Part shown: piece by piece, positions 44,899-52,866 of the stretch
Layout: each line of letters opens with the position of its first letter
How positions within the stretch are numbered: position 1 is the stretch's first letter
Assembly (NCBI GenBank): GCA_002346545.1
Contig: DEAA01000027.1
Span: forward strand, 67,061 to 131,060
Direction of reading: 5' to 3'
DNA length: 64,000 bases
Source of the DNA: Acidobacteria bacterium UBA2994
GTDB lineage: Bacteria; Acidobacteriota; Vicinamibacteria; Vicinamibacterales; UBA8438
Position numbers and translations under genes: made by a program
Notes under the pieces: model-generated
What the model was told of the DNA's origin: nothing
The model's database searches: none
What the model saw: only the letters and a program-made list of their open reading frames with translations

Positions 44899-47046
44899 CT
44901 AAAGACCCAGGCGGATGCCGGCGTTCACGACGCGCCCGTCGATCGGGCCCCAGGCGTCGACTGTCCAGCGTCCGTCCGGATGCCGGCCCGGAAGCAGCAG
45001 TGGGTCTCGCCGGGTTTGACGTACGTCGCCGAGGTTTTCGACGTTCGCGAAGATCCGCAGCTGGTCGGTGATGCGGAGGTCGAGCAGCCCGCCGTAGAGA
45101 AGGTAGGAGGGACTGATTGCCCGATATGGATTATCGTCGAGTTCCTGGCGGCCGGTGTAGAAGAGCTCGATGCCGATGCGGGCTGGCCCGGCCTCCCAGA
45201 GAATATCGAGCGATGCCGAGTGTCGAGGCGTGAGCGGGACCAATCGCCTGGTCGAGCGGCCCGGTTCTTCCGGGTCGGATTCTTCCGACTGCAGGAACAT
45301 GTAAGTGCTGATGACGTGAAGCTTGTTTACCTCGATCTGCGCCACGAGCTCGACGCCGTAAGTTCTGGTGGGGGATGGGGCGTTGACCAGCGCTAGCGGG
45401 CGGGCGCTCGGACCGTTATCGAGAATCTGCAGCGCGTCCCGGATGCGGGAGGCGAACACCGTGCCGGTCAACTCGAACGGCTCTCGCGCCCAGGTGATGT
45501 CGATTGCGCCGCTGTCGGCTCGCTCGGCCTCAAGCTCGCCAAGCGGGGCAAGGCCGCTGAGGCCAACCGCCTGGGTCTCGTCGGTGAAGGGTGTCGGGGC
45601 GTAGAAACCACGGCCCACCGAGACCCTCGTTTCCCATGGACCGCCCCAGCGAATGAGGCCCGACACCCGCGGGCTGAACTGGCTGCCGTAGTCGCTGTGC
45701 TGGTCGAGACGCGCGCTTGCCGATACGGCGAGCCAATCGGTGACATCCAATTCGTCCTGGACGAAGACGGCCGGCACGGTAAAGGTGTAGTCGAAGCGGG
45801 GCACTATCTCCGACCGGAAGGCATCCTGCTGCAATGCGGTACCAACGGTCCACGTGTGACTGCGGTCCACTCCCGTCAACGACAGCTCGCTGAACCACGT
45901 GTGATGCTGATCCGGCTCGATCTGCGGTCCGTAACGGTGTCGGTGGCGCTGGGTCGCGGCGCTCCCGCGGACAGCCAGTACTCGTGTGTCGGCGACAAGC
46001 CACCGTCCCACCAGCCCACCGTCGAACCGGTCGGTACCAAGAGCTTCTTTGAACGTCGATCCGTCCGCGAGCGTCGCGTCGGGTTCGGTCCCGCCCCGTC
46101 GTCGCTCAGTCAGGGCGCCAAGTGCCATCATGACTGAGTCGCCCTCGCCGTTCTCCCAGAAGAGCCGCGGACGGGCCACGAACCGACGGTACCGCGGTAG
46201 GTCGGTCCACCCGTCCCGGTCAAGATCAGAGCGGGTTTGGGTGTGTGCGCCGCCGACGAATGTTGCGCCCCAGCGCTCGTTCAGCGGCGAGGAGAGCCAC
46301 AGCACGCTGTCGGTGCCGCCGTGCGTGGTGGCGTTAACGAGCACCTCGCGCTCGACCGCGTTCTGTCGAGGACGGCGGGACACCAGATTGACGACCCCGC
46401 CCACTGCCGACGAACCGTACAGCGCCGACGCCACCCCTTTGATGACCTCGACCTGCCCGAGGTCCATCGGTGGAATTTGCAGTACGCCGACGGCCCCGGT
46501 CTGGCCTCCGAAGAGGGGAAGGCCATCGGACAGGATCTGGGTATAGCGCCCGCGTAGACCCTGGATCCGCACCGACGCCCCACCGAGGGAAGGTGATGTC
46601 GTCTGCACCCGCAGTCCGTTGGTCTCTGCCAGGAGCATCGAGATGTCTCCCGGCGTCATCATGATCTTCTCCTGTACCTCTTCCTGTGGCACCACCTCTA
46701 CGCGGAGGGGAAGGTCCTCGATTCGACGGTTGGTGCGGGTCGCGGTGACGATGATCTCCTCCTCGACGACCGCATGCGATTTGAGTTCCACTCGAACCCG
46801 TACCTCGTCACCCGACACGAGCTCGATCTCGGCCGTGCCTGTGTCGAAGCCGATGCGGCTCACGACTACGGTGTGGCTTCCTACCTCGACGGGGAGGACT
46901 GCCCGACCGTCGGCGTCGGTCTGGACCAGCGTCTCACCGATCGATACGTCTGCCTCGGGCACCGGTTCGTAGTCGGATACGACCGTGACGATCACGCTTG
47001 TTGTCGGTTGCGCGAGAGTGGCGACAAGGAGGAGTGCCGGGAGCAT
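44899..47046 (-). CDS. TonB-dependent outer-membrane receptor
   Basis: 715 residues. A signal peptide (about 1-13) is followed by a carboxypeptidase-regulatory-like Ig domain (about 18-85: VPEADVSIGETLVQTDADGR). A TonB-box-like EEIIVTATRT precedes the plug (about 95-215: GLRVQTTSPSLGGASVRIQG, LSDGLPLFGG and VIKGVASALYGSSAVGGVVN). The 22-strand barrel ends in a terminal aromatic-poor strand (NAGIRLGL). It resembles BtuB/CirA-type receptors; the substrate (metal chelate, cobalamin or sugar) cannot be read. It imports its ligand with energy from TonB. It is the last gene left of the island boundary; the tRNA-like repeat begins 31 bases upstream of its start, so its native promoter may have been replaced. 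Confidence 0.9.
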   Translation of the reverse strand: MLPALLLVATLAQPTTSVIVTVVSDYEPVPEADVSIGETLVQTDADGRAVLPVEVGSHTVVVSRIGFDTGTAEIELVSGDEVRVRVELKSHAVVEEEIIVTATRTNRRIEDLPLRVEVVPQEEVQEKIMMTPGDISMLLAETNGLRVQTTSPSLGGASVRIQGLRGRYTQILSDGLPLFGGQTGAVGVLQIPPMDLGQVEVIKGVASALYGSSAVGGVVNLVSRRPRQNAVEREVLVNATTHGGTDSVLWLSSPLNERWGATFVGGAHTQTRSDLDRDGWTDLPRYRRFVARPRLFWENGEGDSVMMALGALTERRRGGTEPDATLADGSTFKEALGTDRFDGGLVGRWLVADTRVLAVRGSAATQRHRHRYGPQIEPDQHHTWFSELSLTGVDRSHTWTVGTALQQDAFRSEIVPRFDYTFTVPAVFVQDELDVTDWLAVSASARLDQHSDYGSQFSPRVSGLIRWGGPWETRVSVGRGFYAPTPFTDETQAVGLSGLAPLGELEAERADSGAIDITWAREPFELTGTVFASRIRDALQILDNGPSARPLALVNAPSPTRTYGVELVAQIEVNKLHVISTYMFLQSEESDPEEPGRSTRRLVPLTPRHSASLDILWEAGPARIGIELFYTGRQELDDNPYRAISPSYLLYGGLLDLRITDQLRIFANVENLGDVRQTRRDPLLLPGRHPDGRWTVDAWGPIDGRVVNAGIRLGL

Positions 47047-47077
47047 GGCTGGCGGCCGTCAATCACTGGAGGCGAGC

Positions 47078-47117
47078 GTGGTGCTGAGGAGGCCGAGTCG
47101 AACTGCCGGCACCACAA
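47078..47117 (-). repeat. tRNA-Phe 3'-half remnant (attachment-site-like)
   Basis: It aligns to 53091-53130 over about 41 columns with roughly 36 identities and one gap, in the same orientation. It covers the acceptor 3' strand, T arm, variable loop and start of the anticodon stem. The T-loop core AGTCGAACTGCCG is intact. Substitutions break one T-stem pair, so it is not a functional tRNA. Confidence 0.75.
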
Positions 47118-47300
47118 TCACTGGACAGATCTTGGCGCAATCTTCTGACGGCTCTTGGAACACGAGAAAGCATGTGAGGTGGTCTTATGTGCACGTGACG
47201 ATGTTGTGCCAGTGGTTGGGCTCGGTAGATTACCTCACGCCCACCCCAGCGGCAGGCTAAACACCTAAGTCTGAAATGCTGGGACTCCGTTGATGTGACG

Positions 47301-47507
47301 ATGTTACCGCTCCTGACCGATGTTCGTGCCAGGACTAGCAGAGATGATCCGTTAGTCGCGGGATTCACCGTCGGCGTAAATGATGGAGGGTGTGCTGGTC
47401 AGCCGGTTGCTCACTGCCACTGGCACCTGATCCCAAGACGGAACCAGGATGTCGACGAACCGCGTGGTGGGGTCAGGAACGTAATTCCTGGGCTGGGTTC
47501 ATACTGA
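47301..47507 (+). pseudogene. HIT-family (histidine triad) protein, C-terminal fragment
   Basis: The frame reads LLTDVRARTSRDDPLVAGFT, then GVNDGGCAGQPVAHCHWHLI, PRRNQDVDEPRGGVRNVIPG and stop. AGQPVAHCHWH is the HxHxH nucleotide-hydrolase site, and RGGVRNVIPG is the typical C-terminus of FHIT-like hydrolases. The N-terminal half of the fold (about 70 residues with the first strands) is missing, and an ATG at 47301 has no ribosome binding site, so I treat it as a truncated gene. The remainder of the 776-base gap 47047-47822 shows only the tRNA-like repeat and a hairpin. Confidence 0.75.
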
Positions 47508-47772
47508 CCAAACGCGCGGCTGCTATCAGCGATGTAATCCCAAGCGGGAGAGGGGGATTAACTCGTAAGCCTGAGATGGAGGGCCCCACCAACAAAGAGA
47601 CGATAGGCCGGCATTGCGCACCGGTCGGTGCTCTGCCCCTTGAGGAAAGGGGACAGAACGGACGAGGGGGCTAGTCGTCGCCCGTGAGTGGAACGAGGCG
47701 GACCTGTGGTAGGTGGTCCGGTCGCAGGGAGCCTTACCCGATGCTCATTGACCCACCACTTCAAATGAGGAA

Positions 47773-47801
47773 GGGCTCAACCGAAAACATCGGTTGAGCC
47801 C
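47773..47801 (-). terminator. Terminator hairpin of the 47823 gene (repeat type A)
   Basis: A perfect 12-base stem GGGCTCAACCGA / TCGGTTGAGCCC with a 5-base loop lies 22 bases downstream of the stop of the reverse-strand gene at 47823. A near-copy of the stem occurs at 51709-51735 in the same island. Confidence 0.7.
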
Positions 47802-47822
47802 GTTCCCGCCGAACTGAAAGAC

Positions 47823-48200
47823 TTAGCGAGTAAACAATTCGCCGTTGTATGAACGGTTCGCAAGATCGATGGTCCCTACAGAACGTACGCGGTCGCCATT
47901 CGACCCATCGATGTCTAGCGTTACCTTCCAGGCACTCGAGCCAGGAGTCTGTTCCCAGGTCCCCTCCCCGAGCGCACCCAACGTATTTCCATCCTGAAAT
48001 GCTTGCCCTGCGTAGGTGCATGTCCCGCTGGTTGCACCTGCCTCAGATAACGGTTGAACCACTGTCAATGTCGCAAAGCCTGCACCATAAACGTCGGCCT
48101 CGCCTTCAAAGTGTGCATTTATCACGAGGTCGCCGTCCGCGGATTTACTGTAGGTATTGCCGACATGTTTCGCAGAAAACTTTCCGATTAAGTCTGCCAT
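47823..48200 (-). CDS. Small beta-rich protein of unknown function (island)
   Basis: 125 residues from the ATG at 48200, supported by GGAGGAG 6 bases upstream. There is no signal peptide or membrane segment. The sequence alternates short strands: KFSAKHVGNTYSKSADGDLV, then YGAGFATLTVVQPLSE, GTCTYAGQAFQDGNTLGALG, GTWEQTPGSSAWKVTLDIDG and RSVGTIDLANRSYNGELF. This is a barrel/lipocalin-like or allene-oxide-cyclase-like pattern with a GEGTW turn. The protein at 49802 has a comparable size and strand-rich look (FAWKGTIDPED, WTGGTGKYAG). Function unknown. It has its own ribosome binding site and terminator, like a stand-alone cassette. Confidence 0.6.
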   Translation of the reverse strand: MADLIGKFSAKHVGNTYSKSADGDLVINAHFEGEADVYGAGFATLTVVQPLSEAGATSGTCTYAGQAFQDGNTLGALGEGTWEQTPGSSAWKVTLDIDGSNGDRVRSVGTIDLANRSYNGELFTR

Positions 48201-48602
48201 CGTTTTCTCCTCCAAGTATGGTTGTCCAGGGTTGCCTCTGCCCAGTGAAAGCCACTGACACGGCCCGCCAAACGGACCGAAAGGCAGAAACGGCTACTTC
48301 GCCAACATATTCGCGCCAGCTACGGTCAGGATGCAGCTAGCGCTCAGAACAACTGAGAGTGACCTCACTGTATATATCGTTCGACTGCCAGTCAACACGG
48401 GTCGTGGGCGTGGCATGACTGCGGCCTCTGGCGGCCGCTGCACGCTGATGGTGGCAGAACGGCCACAAACCGGGACAAGGTGCCCAGCCAAGAGGAGGGC
48501 ACGCGGGTTGTTCGCTCACAGAGGGCTGGCTTTACGGAGAAAAAGTGATGCCGAGGGGTACTCCTATCTTCAGGCCATCGGTCGAGAGCGCGGGAGGATG
48601 TG
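48201..48602. other. Island spacer without a convincing gene; degenerate repeat copy
   Basis: No convincing gene is seen in these 402 bases. Bases about 48382-48428 contain CACGGGTCGTG followed by CTGCGGCCTC, resembling the spacer at about 51596-51640 after the 51188 gene (CACGGGTTGTG, then CTGCGGCCTC). Further on, GGCCACAAACCGGGAC resembles GTGCCACAAAGTGACC at 51680. The promoter of the hydrolase gene should lie near the right end. Confidence 0.35.
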
Positions 48603-49757
48603 ATGAATCGACGTGAGTTCGTGGCGCTGGCCGCCATGGTCCCAGGGGTGTCAGCGCTGAGCCAGGTGAGCGGTGGTAGGGAACCGGTGCAGGCGGCACA
48701 GCAGCCACCCTTCACGTTCTACTCGCCCCTGGCCGAGGCCTGGTACCGCGGCGGCGAGTACTTCACCTGGACCTCCACCACTGAGAACAACGCTAGACGG
48801 ACAGTCGAGGTTTTCTACCGAAGTTTTGGTCGCCGCAATAATCCGGCCATCGTTATTCTTCATGGGTTTAGGAGTTCTAGCTTCGATTTTCGTGAGCTGA
48901 TTGCTCTCCTGGAACACGACTATTTCTTGTGCGCGCTGGATTTTCCCGGTTTCGGGTTCTCAGACAAGCCACAGGATGGCTACTCGTACATGCTCAAGGA
49001 CGATGCCAGACTGCTGGACTACTATGTTCGTGAGGTCGTCGGTCTCGCCAGCTTTCACCTGTTGACCCATGACCGCGGGGTCAGCACTGGCTTAGCGTTT
49101 CTTGGTGATTATCTCGACGCGCCGAGGCGGGACTACGAGATCACGTACCACTTCTTATCGAATAGCGGGAGCTTCCTGCCGCTAGCCAACCGACCCGAGG
49201 GCGCGAATCGCATCTTGCATCCCGTCCAGGGAGCCGAGGTCATCGAGGAGGTGCGCTCCAGGCCCAGAGTCATCGAAGGTGACCCGTTGGCTGTCGCCCG
49301 TGCCGATGTCCACGCCTTCAACGACGGGCTGGGAGCTGAGCTGTATCTGGTCAGATACCAGCTGGAGCGAGCAGCACACGAAGATCGGTGGCTCGCGAAT
49401 CTCACGGCGAGCCCGGTGCCGACAGCTCTGTTCTGGGGCGTGCTCGACACGTCGAACCCTGTCCGTATTGCCAATCACATCTGGATGGAGCACATGAATG
49501 CCCGCGAGCCGGAGAGCAGCTTCTGGCTGTTGCCCACCGCTGGGCACTACCCGCAGCTCGATGCCCCGCAAGCGGTCTACGAGATCGTGCGAACGTGCCT
49601 GACTGGGCGAATTCCGTCCCCCGAGGACGAAAACGCCTTTATGTCGGACTTGGCAGCCGAGCGGACCAACCCTGCCTCACCGGTGTACGTGGGCCGTTCC
49701 CACATCAGAGAACTGAGTTTTCCTGGAGCCGTTCAATACTCTCCAGCGGGCTACTAG
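48603..49757 (+). CDS. Alpha/beta-hydrolase, epoxide hydrolase / haloalkane dehalogenase-like
   Basis: 384 residues. The N-terminus MNRREFVALAAMVPGVSALS looks like a weak Tat or Sec signal. Core features: oxyanion segment VILHGFRSSSFDF, LDFPGFGFSDKP, nucleophile elbow THDRGVSTG with Asp157 in place of Ser, FWGVLDTSNP (acid Asp282) and GHYPQLDAP (His315). An Asp nucleophile in an HDxG elbow is the hallmark of epoxide hydrolases and haloalkane dehalogenases. A C-terminal tail of about 50 residues exceeds the usual family length. It carries its own GGGAGG site and stands alone between two reverse-strand genes. GC is a little lower than in flanking chromosome genes. Confidence 0.8.
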   Translation: MNRREFVALAAMVPGVSALSQVSGGREPVQAAQQPPFTFYSPLAEAWYRGGEYFTWTSTTENNARRTVEVFYRSFGRRNNPAIVILHGFRSSSFDFRELIALLEHDYFLCALDFPGFGFSDKPQDGYSYMLKDDARLLDYYVREVVGLASFHLLTHDRGVSTGLAFLGDYLDAPRRDYEITYHFLSNSGSFLPLANRPEGANRILHPVQGAEVIEEVRSRPRVIEGDPLAVARADVHAFNDGLGAELYLVRYQLERAAHEDRWLANLTASPVPTALFWGVLDTSNPVRIANHIWMEHMNAREPESSFWLLPTAGHYPQLDAPQAVYEIVRTCLTGRIPSPEDENAFMSDLAAERTNPASPVYVGRSHIRELSFPGAVQYSPAGY

Positions 49758-49801
49758 TAGCCTACTGACTGACTGTTACAGTTCCTGGTGAGCTTCCTCT
49801 G

Positions 49802-50227
49802 CTAAGGAAGCTTCCAGTCTCCCTTCATGAGGCCACGGCCCTGTATGGTCTCGCCGATCGGCATGGCGCGAAAGGTGTTGTCGCCGGTGATGCCAGCGTA
49901 TTTTCCAGTTCCACCGGTCCAGCGGTAGTCGCCATTAAACCCATCTTCCGGATCGATGGTGCCTTTCCAGGCGAAGTACGCTTTGTCGTTGTCATAGTCC
50001 GTGACGATGCCATGTCCATGGGCGGTTCCCTTCCCTTGGCGGGTGTCGGTAATTCCAGGACAGACCCAAGATGTCTCATGTAGGAACCCATTCCCATCGT
50101 CATTGAAGAAGGTCCCACTGTACACATCCTGCGTCACGACATGTCCCTCTTCTAGCTCATGTGAGGCGGATGAGATATTCCAGCCGAACAAACCGGTGTA
50201 GGTGCCTTGCTTCGCCAGTTGAGCCAT
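49802..50227 (-). CDS. Small beta-rich protein of unknown function (island)
   Basis: 141 residues, no signal peptide. Strand-rich sequence: QGTYTGLFGWNISSASHELE, VTQDVYSGTFFNDDGNGFLH, TSWVCPGITDTRQGKGTAHG, YFAWKGTIDPEDGFNGDYRW and TGGTGKYAGITGDNTFRAMP. The GTGKYAGITG turn is common in dirigent/allene-oxide-cyclase-barrel and DUF3224-like proteins, where it forms part of a ligand-binding barrel. It ends 45 bases from the stop of the convergent hydrolase gene, with an 8-base stem (AGCTTCCT/AGGAAGCT, 49791-49812) spanning its stop. Role unknown; a small-molecule binding or secondary-metabolism role is possible. Confidence 0.65.
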   Translation of the reverse strand: MAQLAKQGTYTGLFGWNISSASHELEEGHVVTQDVYSGTFFNDDGNGFLHETSWVCPGITDTRQGKGTAHGHGIVTDYDNDKAYFAWKGTIDPEDGFNGDYRWTGGTGKYAGITGDNTFRAMPIGETIQGRGLMKGDWKLP

Positions 50228-50276
50228 CGTTCCCCCTATTCTCTGGAGCCATCGTCCAGAGTTAAGTCAAGTTTCG

Positions 50277-50582
50277 TCAGTCGCCCGTAGGTGCTGTACA
50301 GGCAACACAGCGACCTGCGTAGAGACCCCAGCCCATTGGGCTTGGGATGACGCTGATCTCACCATATGCCGTCCATGGCTGTAAATGTTGGTGACCGCCT
50401 TGGCCTGCGACGACACCCACGGTGACGCGAGTCCTCTGGGCATCCCGTCCCGGTTGAACCACCTCCCAGCCAGCGGTAGAGTGGTCATGCCATGGGTGAC
50501 GCCGGACGATGTCAGAGCCCCCTTGGCGTTCTGAAAATGAACTCGAACCCCAATCAGATATACCGAGACGTCCAACGGACGG
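50277..50582 (-). other. Open frame without a start codon, protein-like C-terminus
   Basis: In the 429-base gap 50228-50656 the reverse strand is open for 102 codons between a TAG at 50583 and TGA at 50277. It ends AYGEISVIPSPMGWGLYAGR, then CVACTAPTGD, preceded by RVTVGVVAGQGGHQHLQPW. This looks like a real C-terminus with a Cys pair, but no ATG lies in the frame (only a GTG at 50462) and no ribosome binding site is visible. It is probably a gene that lost its 5' end within the island. I do not recognise the family. Confidence 0.35.
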
Positions 50583-50656
50583 CTAGATGATTTCCAGCCA
50601 CGCACACAAAATCTAACTTAACGAGACTAAGTGGCGTTGTGCAGAGCGAGAGAAAT

Positions 50657-51064
50657 ATGAAGAAATTGTTTAGCGGGATAGCATTGATGCTTTTGGCAAG
50701 TTTTTCTTATGGACAGTCAACAGACCCAGATGCTGAGCTAGTAAAGAATGAGTTTGACGCATACTTCAATGACTTTAATGCGAGAGACTTTGATGCAATC
50801 GCAACGCATTTTCAGGTTCCGGCCATGTTTAAGAGAACCCCTGATGTCATTGCAGCTACTCATGAAGAAGTTGTGGAGTTCTTTAATTCATTTCCACTTC
50901 AAGAGGGGTATGCGTACAGTTTGATGGACCATGTTGAGGTCCATCGACTGGCTGAATCTATCTATTACTTGAACTTAGAGTTCTCCCACTATAACGGTTC
51001 TGACGAACTTTTGTTTGAGGGAAGCAGCCTTTACTTTTTAGTGATGAAACAGGAAGTTGGATAA
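50657..51064 (+). CDS. Secreted SnoaL/DUF4440-like protein with probable 3' frameshift
   Basis: 135 residues. The signal peptide MKKLFSGIALMLLASFSYGQ is followed by an NTF2-fold-like domain (AELVKNEFDAYFNDFNARDF, ATHFQVPAMFKRTPD, then the strand IYYLNLEFSHYNGSDELLFE). Base composition is strikingly AT-rich compared with the chromosome, suggesting transfer from a different background. The frame stops at 51064 after VMKQEVG. The next frame continues naturally as GSWIIFTLWTGDRK to a TAG at 51094, as expected for the last strands of this fold. A single lost base near 51040-51055 therefore probably truncates the protein, or is a sequencing error. Confidence 0.7.
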   Translation: MKKLFSGIALMLLASFSYGQSTDPDAELVKNEFDAYFNDFNARDFDAIATHFQVPAMFKRTPDVIAATHEEVVEFFNSFPLQEGYAYSLMDHVEVHRLAESIYYLNLEFSHYNGSDELLFEGSSLYFLVMKQEVG

Positions 51065-51082
51065 TATTTACTCTATGGACTG

Positions 51083-51172
51083 GTGACCGAAAATAGAGAA
51101 TCAACAAAAATCGTCGCTCTCGCCAAAGTGCACCGTCTCGCCCGCGAGTGGGACAAGGTGCACCCGGAGTAA
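51083..51172 (+). pseudogene. C-terminal fragment related to the following small membrane protein
   Basis: This short frame reads VTENRESTKIVALAKVHRLA then REWDKVHPE and TAA. The end resembles the C-terminus of the gene immediately downstream (QIAEAQPFAREWDEAHPRNP). It looks like the 3' end of a second copy whose membrane part has been lost. There is no ribosome binding site. Confidence 0.45.
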
Positions 51173-51187
51173 CTGGGAGACTCTAAG

Positions 51188-51571
51188 GTGCTTGGCGTGC
51201 TGCTGTTCACGCTCGCAAGTCTGGCTCTGCTCGCTGTGGCGATCGCTGTGCCGAAGCTGATGCGCCTCAGAATCAGATTCTTCAAGTGGATTCATTGGAC
51301 TTGGGCGGTCCGCGTGCATGAAGAGCACTTCGAGAGACTGGTTCTCGTCCGGCGTATCGTTCTGATTGGGCTGGCGGGAGTACTATTTTGGTTCGGTGTT
51401 GCGAGCGCGTTGTACTGCGACGGAGACACCACAGTTCGTTGCTCTAGTTGTGCACGTGAGAGTACGGGCCGGGTTCGCAACGCCCGAACCACCTGTATAA
51501 CCCCAGAGCAGATCGCCGAAGCCCAACCCTTCGCGCGTGAGTGGGACGAAGCGCATCCGCGTAACCCGTAA
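51188..51571 (+). CDS. Small membrane protein of unknown function (island)
   Basis: 127 residues with GTG start at 51188. There are two hydrophobic segments (about 2-22 and 56-76: VLLFTLASLALLAVAIAV and IVLIGLAGVLFWFGVASA) joined by a basic loop (RLRIRFFKWIHWTWAVRVHE). A short tail with three Cys (YCDGDTTVRCSSCARES) follows, and the end is FAREWDEAHPRNP. The Cys cluster outside or inside the membrane could bind metal or form a disulfide. No family recognised. A fragment with the same type of C-terminus precedes it, suggesting tandem duplication in the island. Confidence 0.5.
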   Translation: MLGVLLFTLASLALLAVAIAVPKLMRLRIRFFKWIHWTWAVRVHEEHFERLVLVRRIVLIGLAGVLFWFGVASALYCDGDTTVRCSSCARESTGRVRNARTTCITPEQIAEAQPFAREWDEAHPRNP

Positions 51572-51592
51572 GTCTCGTCCTCACCAACACCA

Positions 51593-51613
51593 GCCGACCG
51601 ATGGGCAATCAGC
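51593..51613 (+). repeat. Island spacer repeat, copy 1
   Basis: These 21 bases (GCCGACCGATGGGCAATCAG plus one) recur at 52887-52907 with a single mismatch. A degenerate relative of this spacer lies at about 48382-48428. Each copy lies at the 3' end of an island gene or fragment. Confidence 0.65.
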
Positions 51614-51708
51614 ACGGGTTGTGCTGGGTGCAGGTCTGCGGCCTCGGATGGTCACGGGGCGCTGAGTTATTCCCGAACCGTGCCACAAAGTGACCAAACA
51701 AGAAGAAA

Positions 51709-51735
51709 GGCTCAACCGACAGAGTCGATTGAGCC
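51709..51735 (+). terminator. Hairpin, near-copy of the terminator at 47773
   Basis: GGCTCAACCGAC and GTCGATTGAGCC pair with one mismatch around a 3-base loop, about 140 bases after the 51188-51571 gene. The stem sequence is almost that of the 47773-47801 hairpin. The remaining bases to 52082 hold no gene that I can support. A 12-13 base motif GTGCCACAAAGTG occurs twice in this stretch (about 51680 and 51890). Confidence 0.5.
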
Positions 51736-52082
51736 CCGTGTTTATTGGTCGGGATGACTGGATATGAATCAGTGACCCCCTGACCCCCAGTCAGGGGAAA
51801 CGACGAATCAAGAAAGAGATCACACCGCGTCCTTCCGCACGAAAATGTGCAGGAGGGGGCAGGTGAGTGCGGCTGTGACGCGAAACGTGCCACAAAGTGC
51901 CACACGCCTGAGACCCTCTGCCCCGCACCTCACCCCCTGCCCGTTAGCGGTAGGATTGGCGCCTACAGCGACAGCGTTGTCGTAAGACAGTTATGAGCAG
52001 TCGCCGCTCCCGCCTGTCACTGGAGTGTCAGCGATACCCAGACCCCCAGAAATGAGGCATCCATCTTCACCACGAATCAAGA

Positions 52083-52361
52083 CTAACCCCTACCGGCTTT
52101 CCGTAAGGCGGATGAGGCCTCTTCGTCGTCAAGCACAGGGGTAGCCTCAACGTCGCAAAAAGGATTCCATTGCGCAACGAGCTCTGCGGCCAACGCAGGA
52201 TCTCCTTCTACTAGATGAAAACCATATCTTGAACCTGGGGCATGCCACCGACCGATCGTTCTAAGGCCTTCAGGTGGCGGCCCTCCCGTCTCCAAAAACT
52301 GTTTCATCCCAGAGGTATAGGCTGTCCCCGTCGGAAACTTCCAGCTCAGCATTATCTTCAT
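52083..52361 (-). CDS. DUF3303 domain protein
   Basis: 92 residues from the ATG at 52361, with AGGAGG upstream. The whole protein is a DUF3303 ferredoxin-like (dimeric alpha-beta barrel-type) domain: MLSWKFPTGTAYTSGMKQFL, TGGPPPEGLRTIGRWHAPGS and RYGFHLVEGDPALAAELVAQ. The function of the family is unknown. The start overlaps (TGATG) the stop that the upstream DUF6265 gene would have if its one-base frameshift were repaired, so the two were probably a coupled operon. Confidence 0.82.
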   Translation of the reverse strand: MKIMLSWKFPTGTAYTSGMKQFLETGGPPPEGLRTIGRWHAPGSRYGFHLVEGDPALAAELVAQWNPFCDVEATPVLDDEEASSALRKAGRG

Positions 52362-52377
52362 CACTTCCCCTCCTGTG

Positions 52378-52866
52378 TTAATCGGATTTCAATCTGTTTG
52401 CCATCATTGGTTTCAATGCGCAAAAAAAGAGGTTTTCCTCAGGGCGCTCGTAACTCAGACTTCGATGAGCGCCGTCACTTATTCCTTTAAAGGATACAAA
52501 TCTGCTACCAATGTCAGTTAACTCAAAATTGTGAGCGCTTATATGTTCTGGTTCCAACGAATTGTTTAAATGTTGTAAGTGTAATTCTAAGCTGCTGTTG
52601 ATTTCTCTGATGTGAACAATTTTAACAAATCTTGTATCTGGGTCTTTGCTAGAACGAACTAAAGCAGTAATCGTGCCAGCGAGAGGGGGCAGCCATATTT
52701 CTTCTAGAACACCACCATCTCTTGGGCCTTTCCAGTTTCCAGTGAGCCAACTTAGACGATCTATTGATAGAGTTTCACTGAGAGCCGACTCATCCTGCCC
52801 ACTAACACCTCCTGAGAAACCAATAACCAGAAGCAAGAGGAGAGTTGTGTTGAGGAGGGGTTTCAT
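52378..52866 (-). CDS. DUF6265-like secreted protein with 3' frameshift in a homopolymer
   Basis: 162 residues as read. Signal peptide ending VSGQD; then the DUF6265 pattern LSWLTGNWKGPRDGGVLEEI and WLPPLAGTITALVR. AT-rich codon use points to a foreign origin. The run of seven A (52422-52428, T on the coding strand) is followed by an unconvincing end (CALKPMMANRLKSD). With one extra base the frame instead continues LRIETNDGKQIEIRLTQEGK and stops at 52361, overlapping the DUF3303 start. The deletion is thus recent or a sequencing error. Confidence 0.75.
   Translation of the reverse strand: MKPLLNTTLLLLLVIGFSGGVSGQDESALSETLSIDRLSWLTGNWKGPRDGGVLEEIWLPPLAGTITALVRSSKDPDTRFVKIVHIREINSSLELHLQHLNNSLEPEHISAHNFELTDIGSRFVSFKGISDGAHRSLSYERPEENLFFCALKPMMANRLKSD

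Noticed and set aside
51800-51960. Possible tyrosine-recombinase 3' end near the GTGCCACAAAGTG motif
   Set aside because: The forward frame gives a short tail that loosely recalls phage integrase C-termini, but there is no catalytic Arg-His-Arg-Tyr region anywhere nearby, so it cannot be supported.
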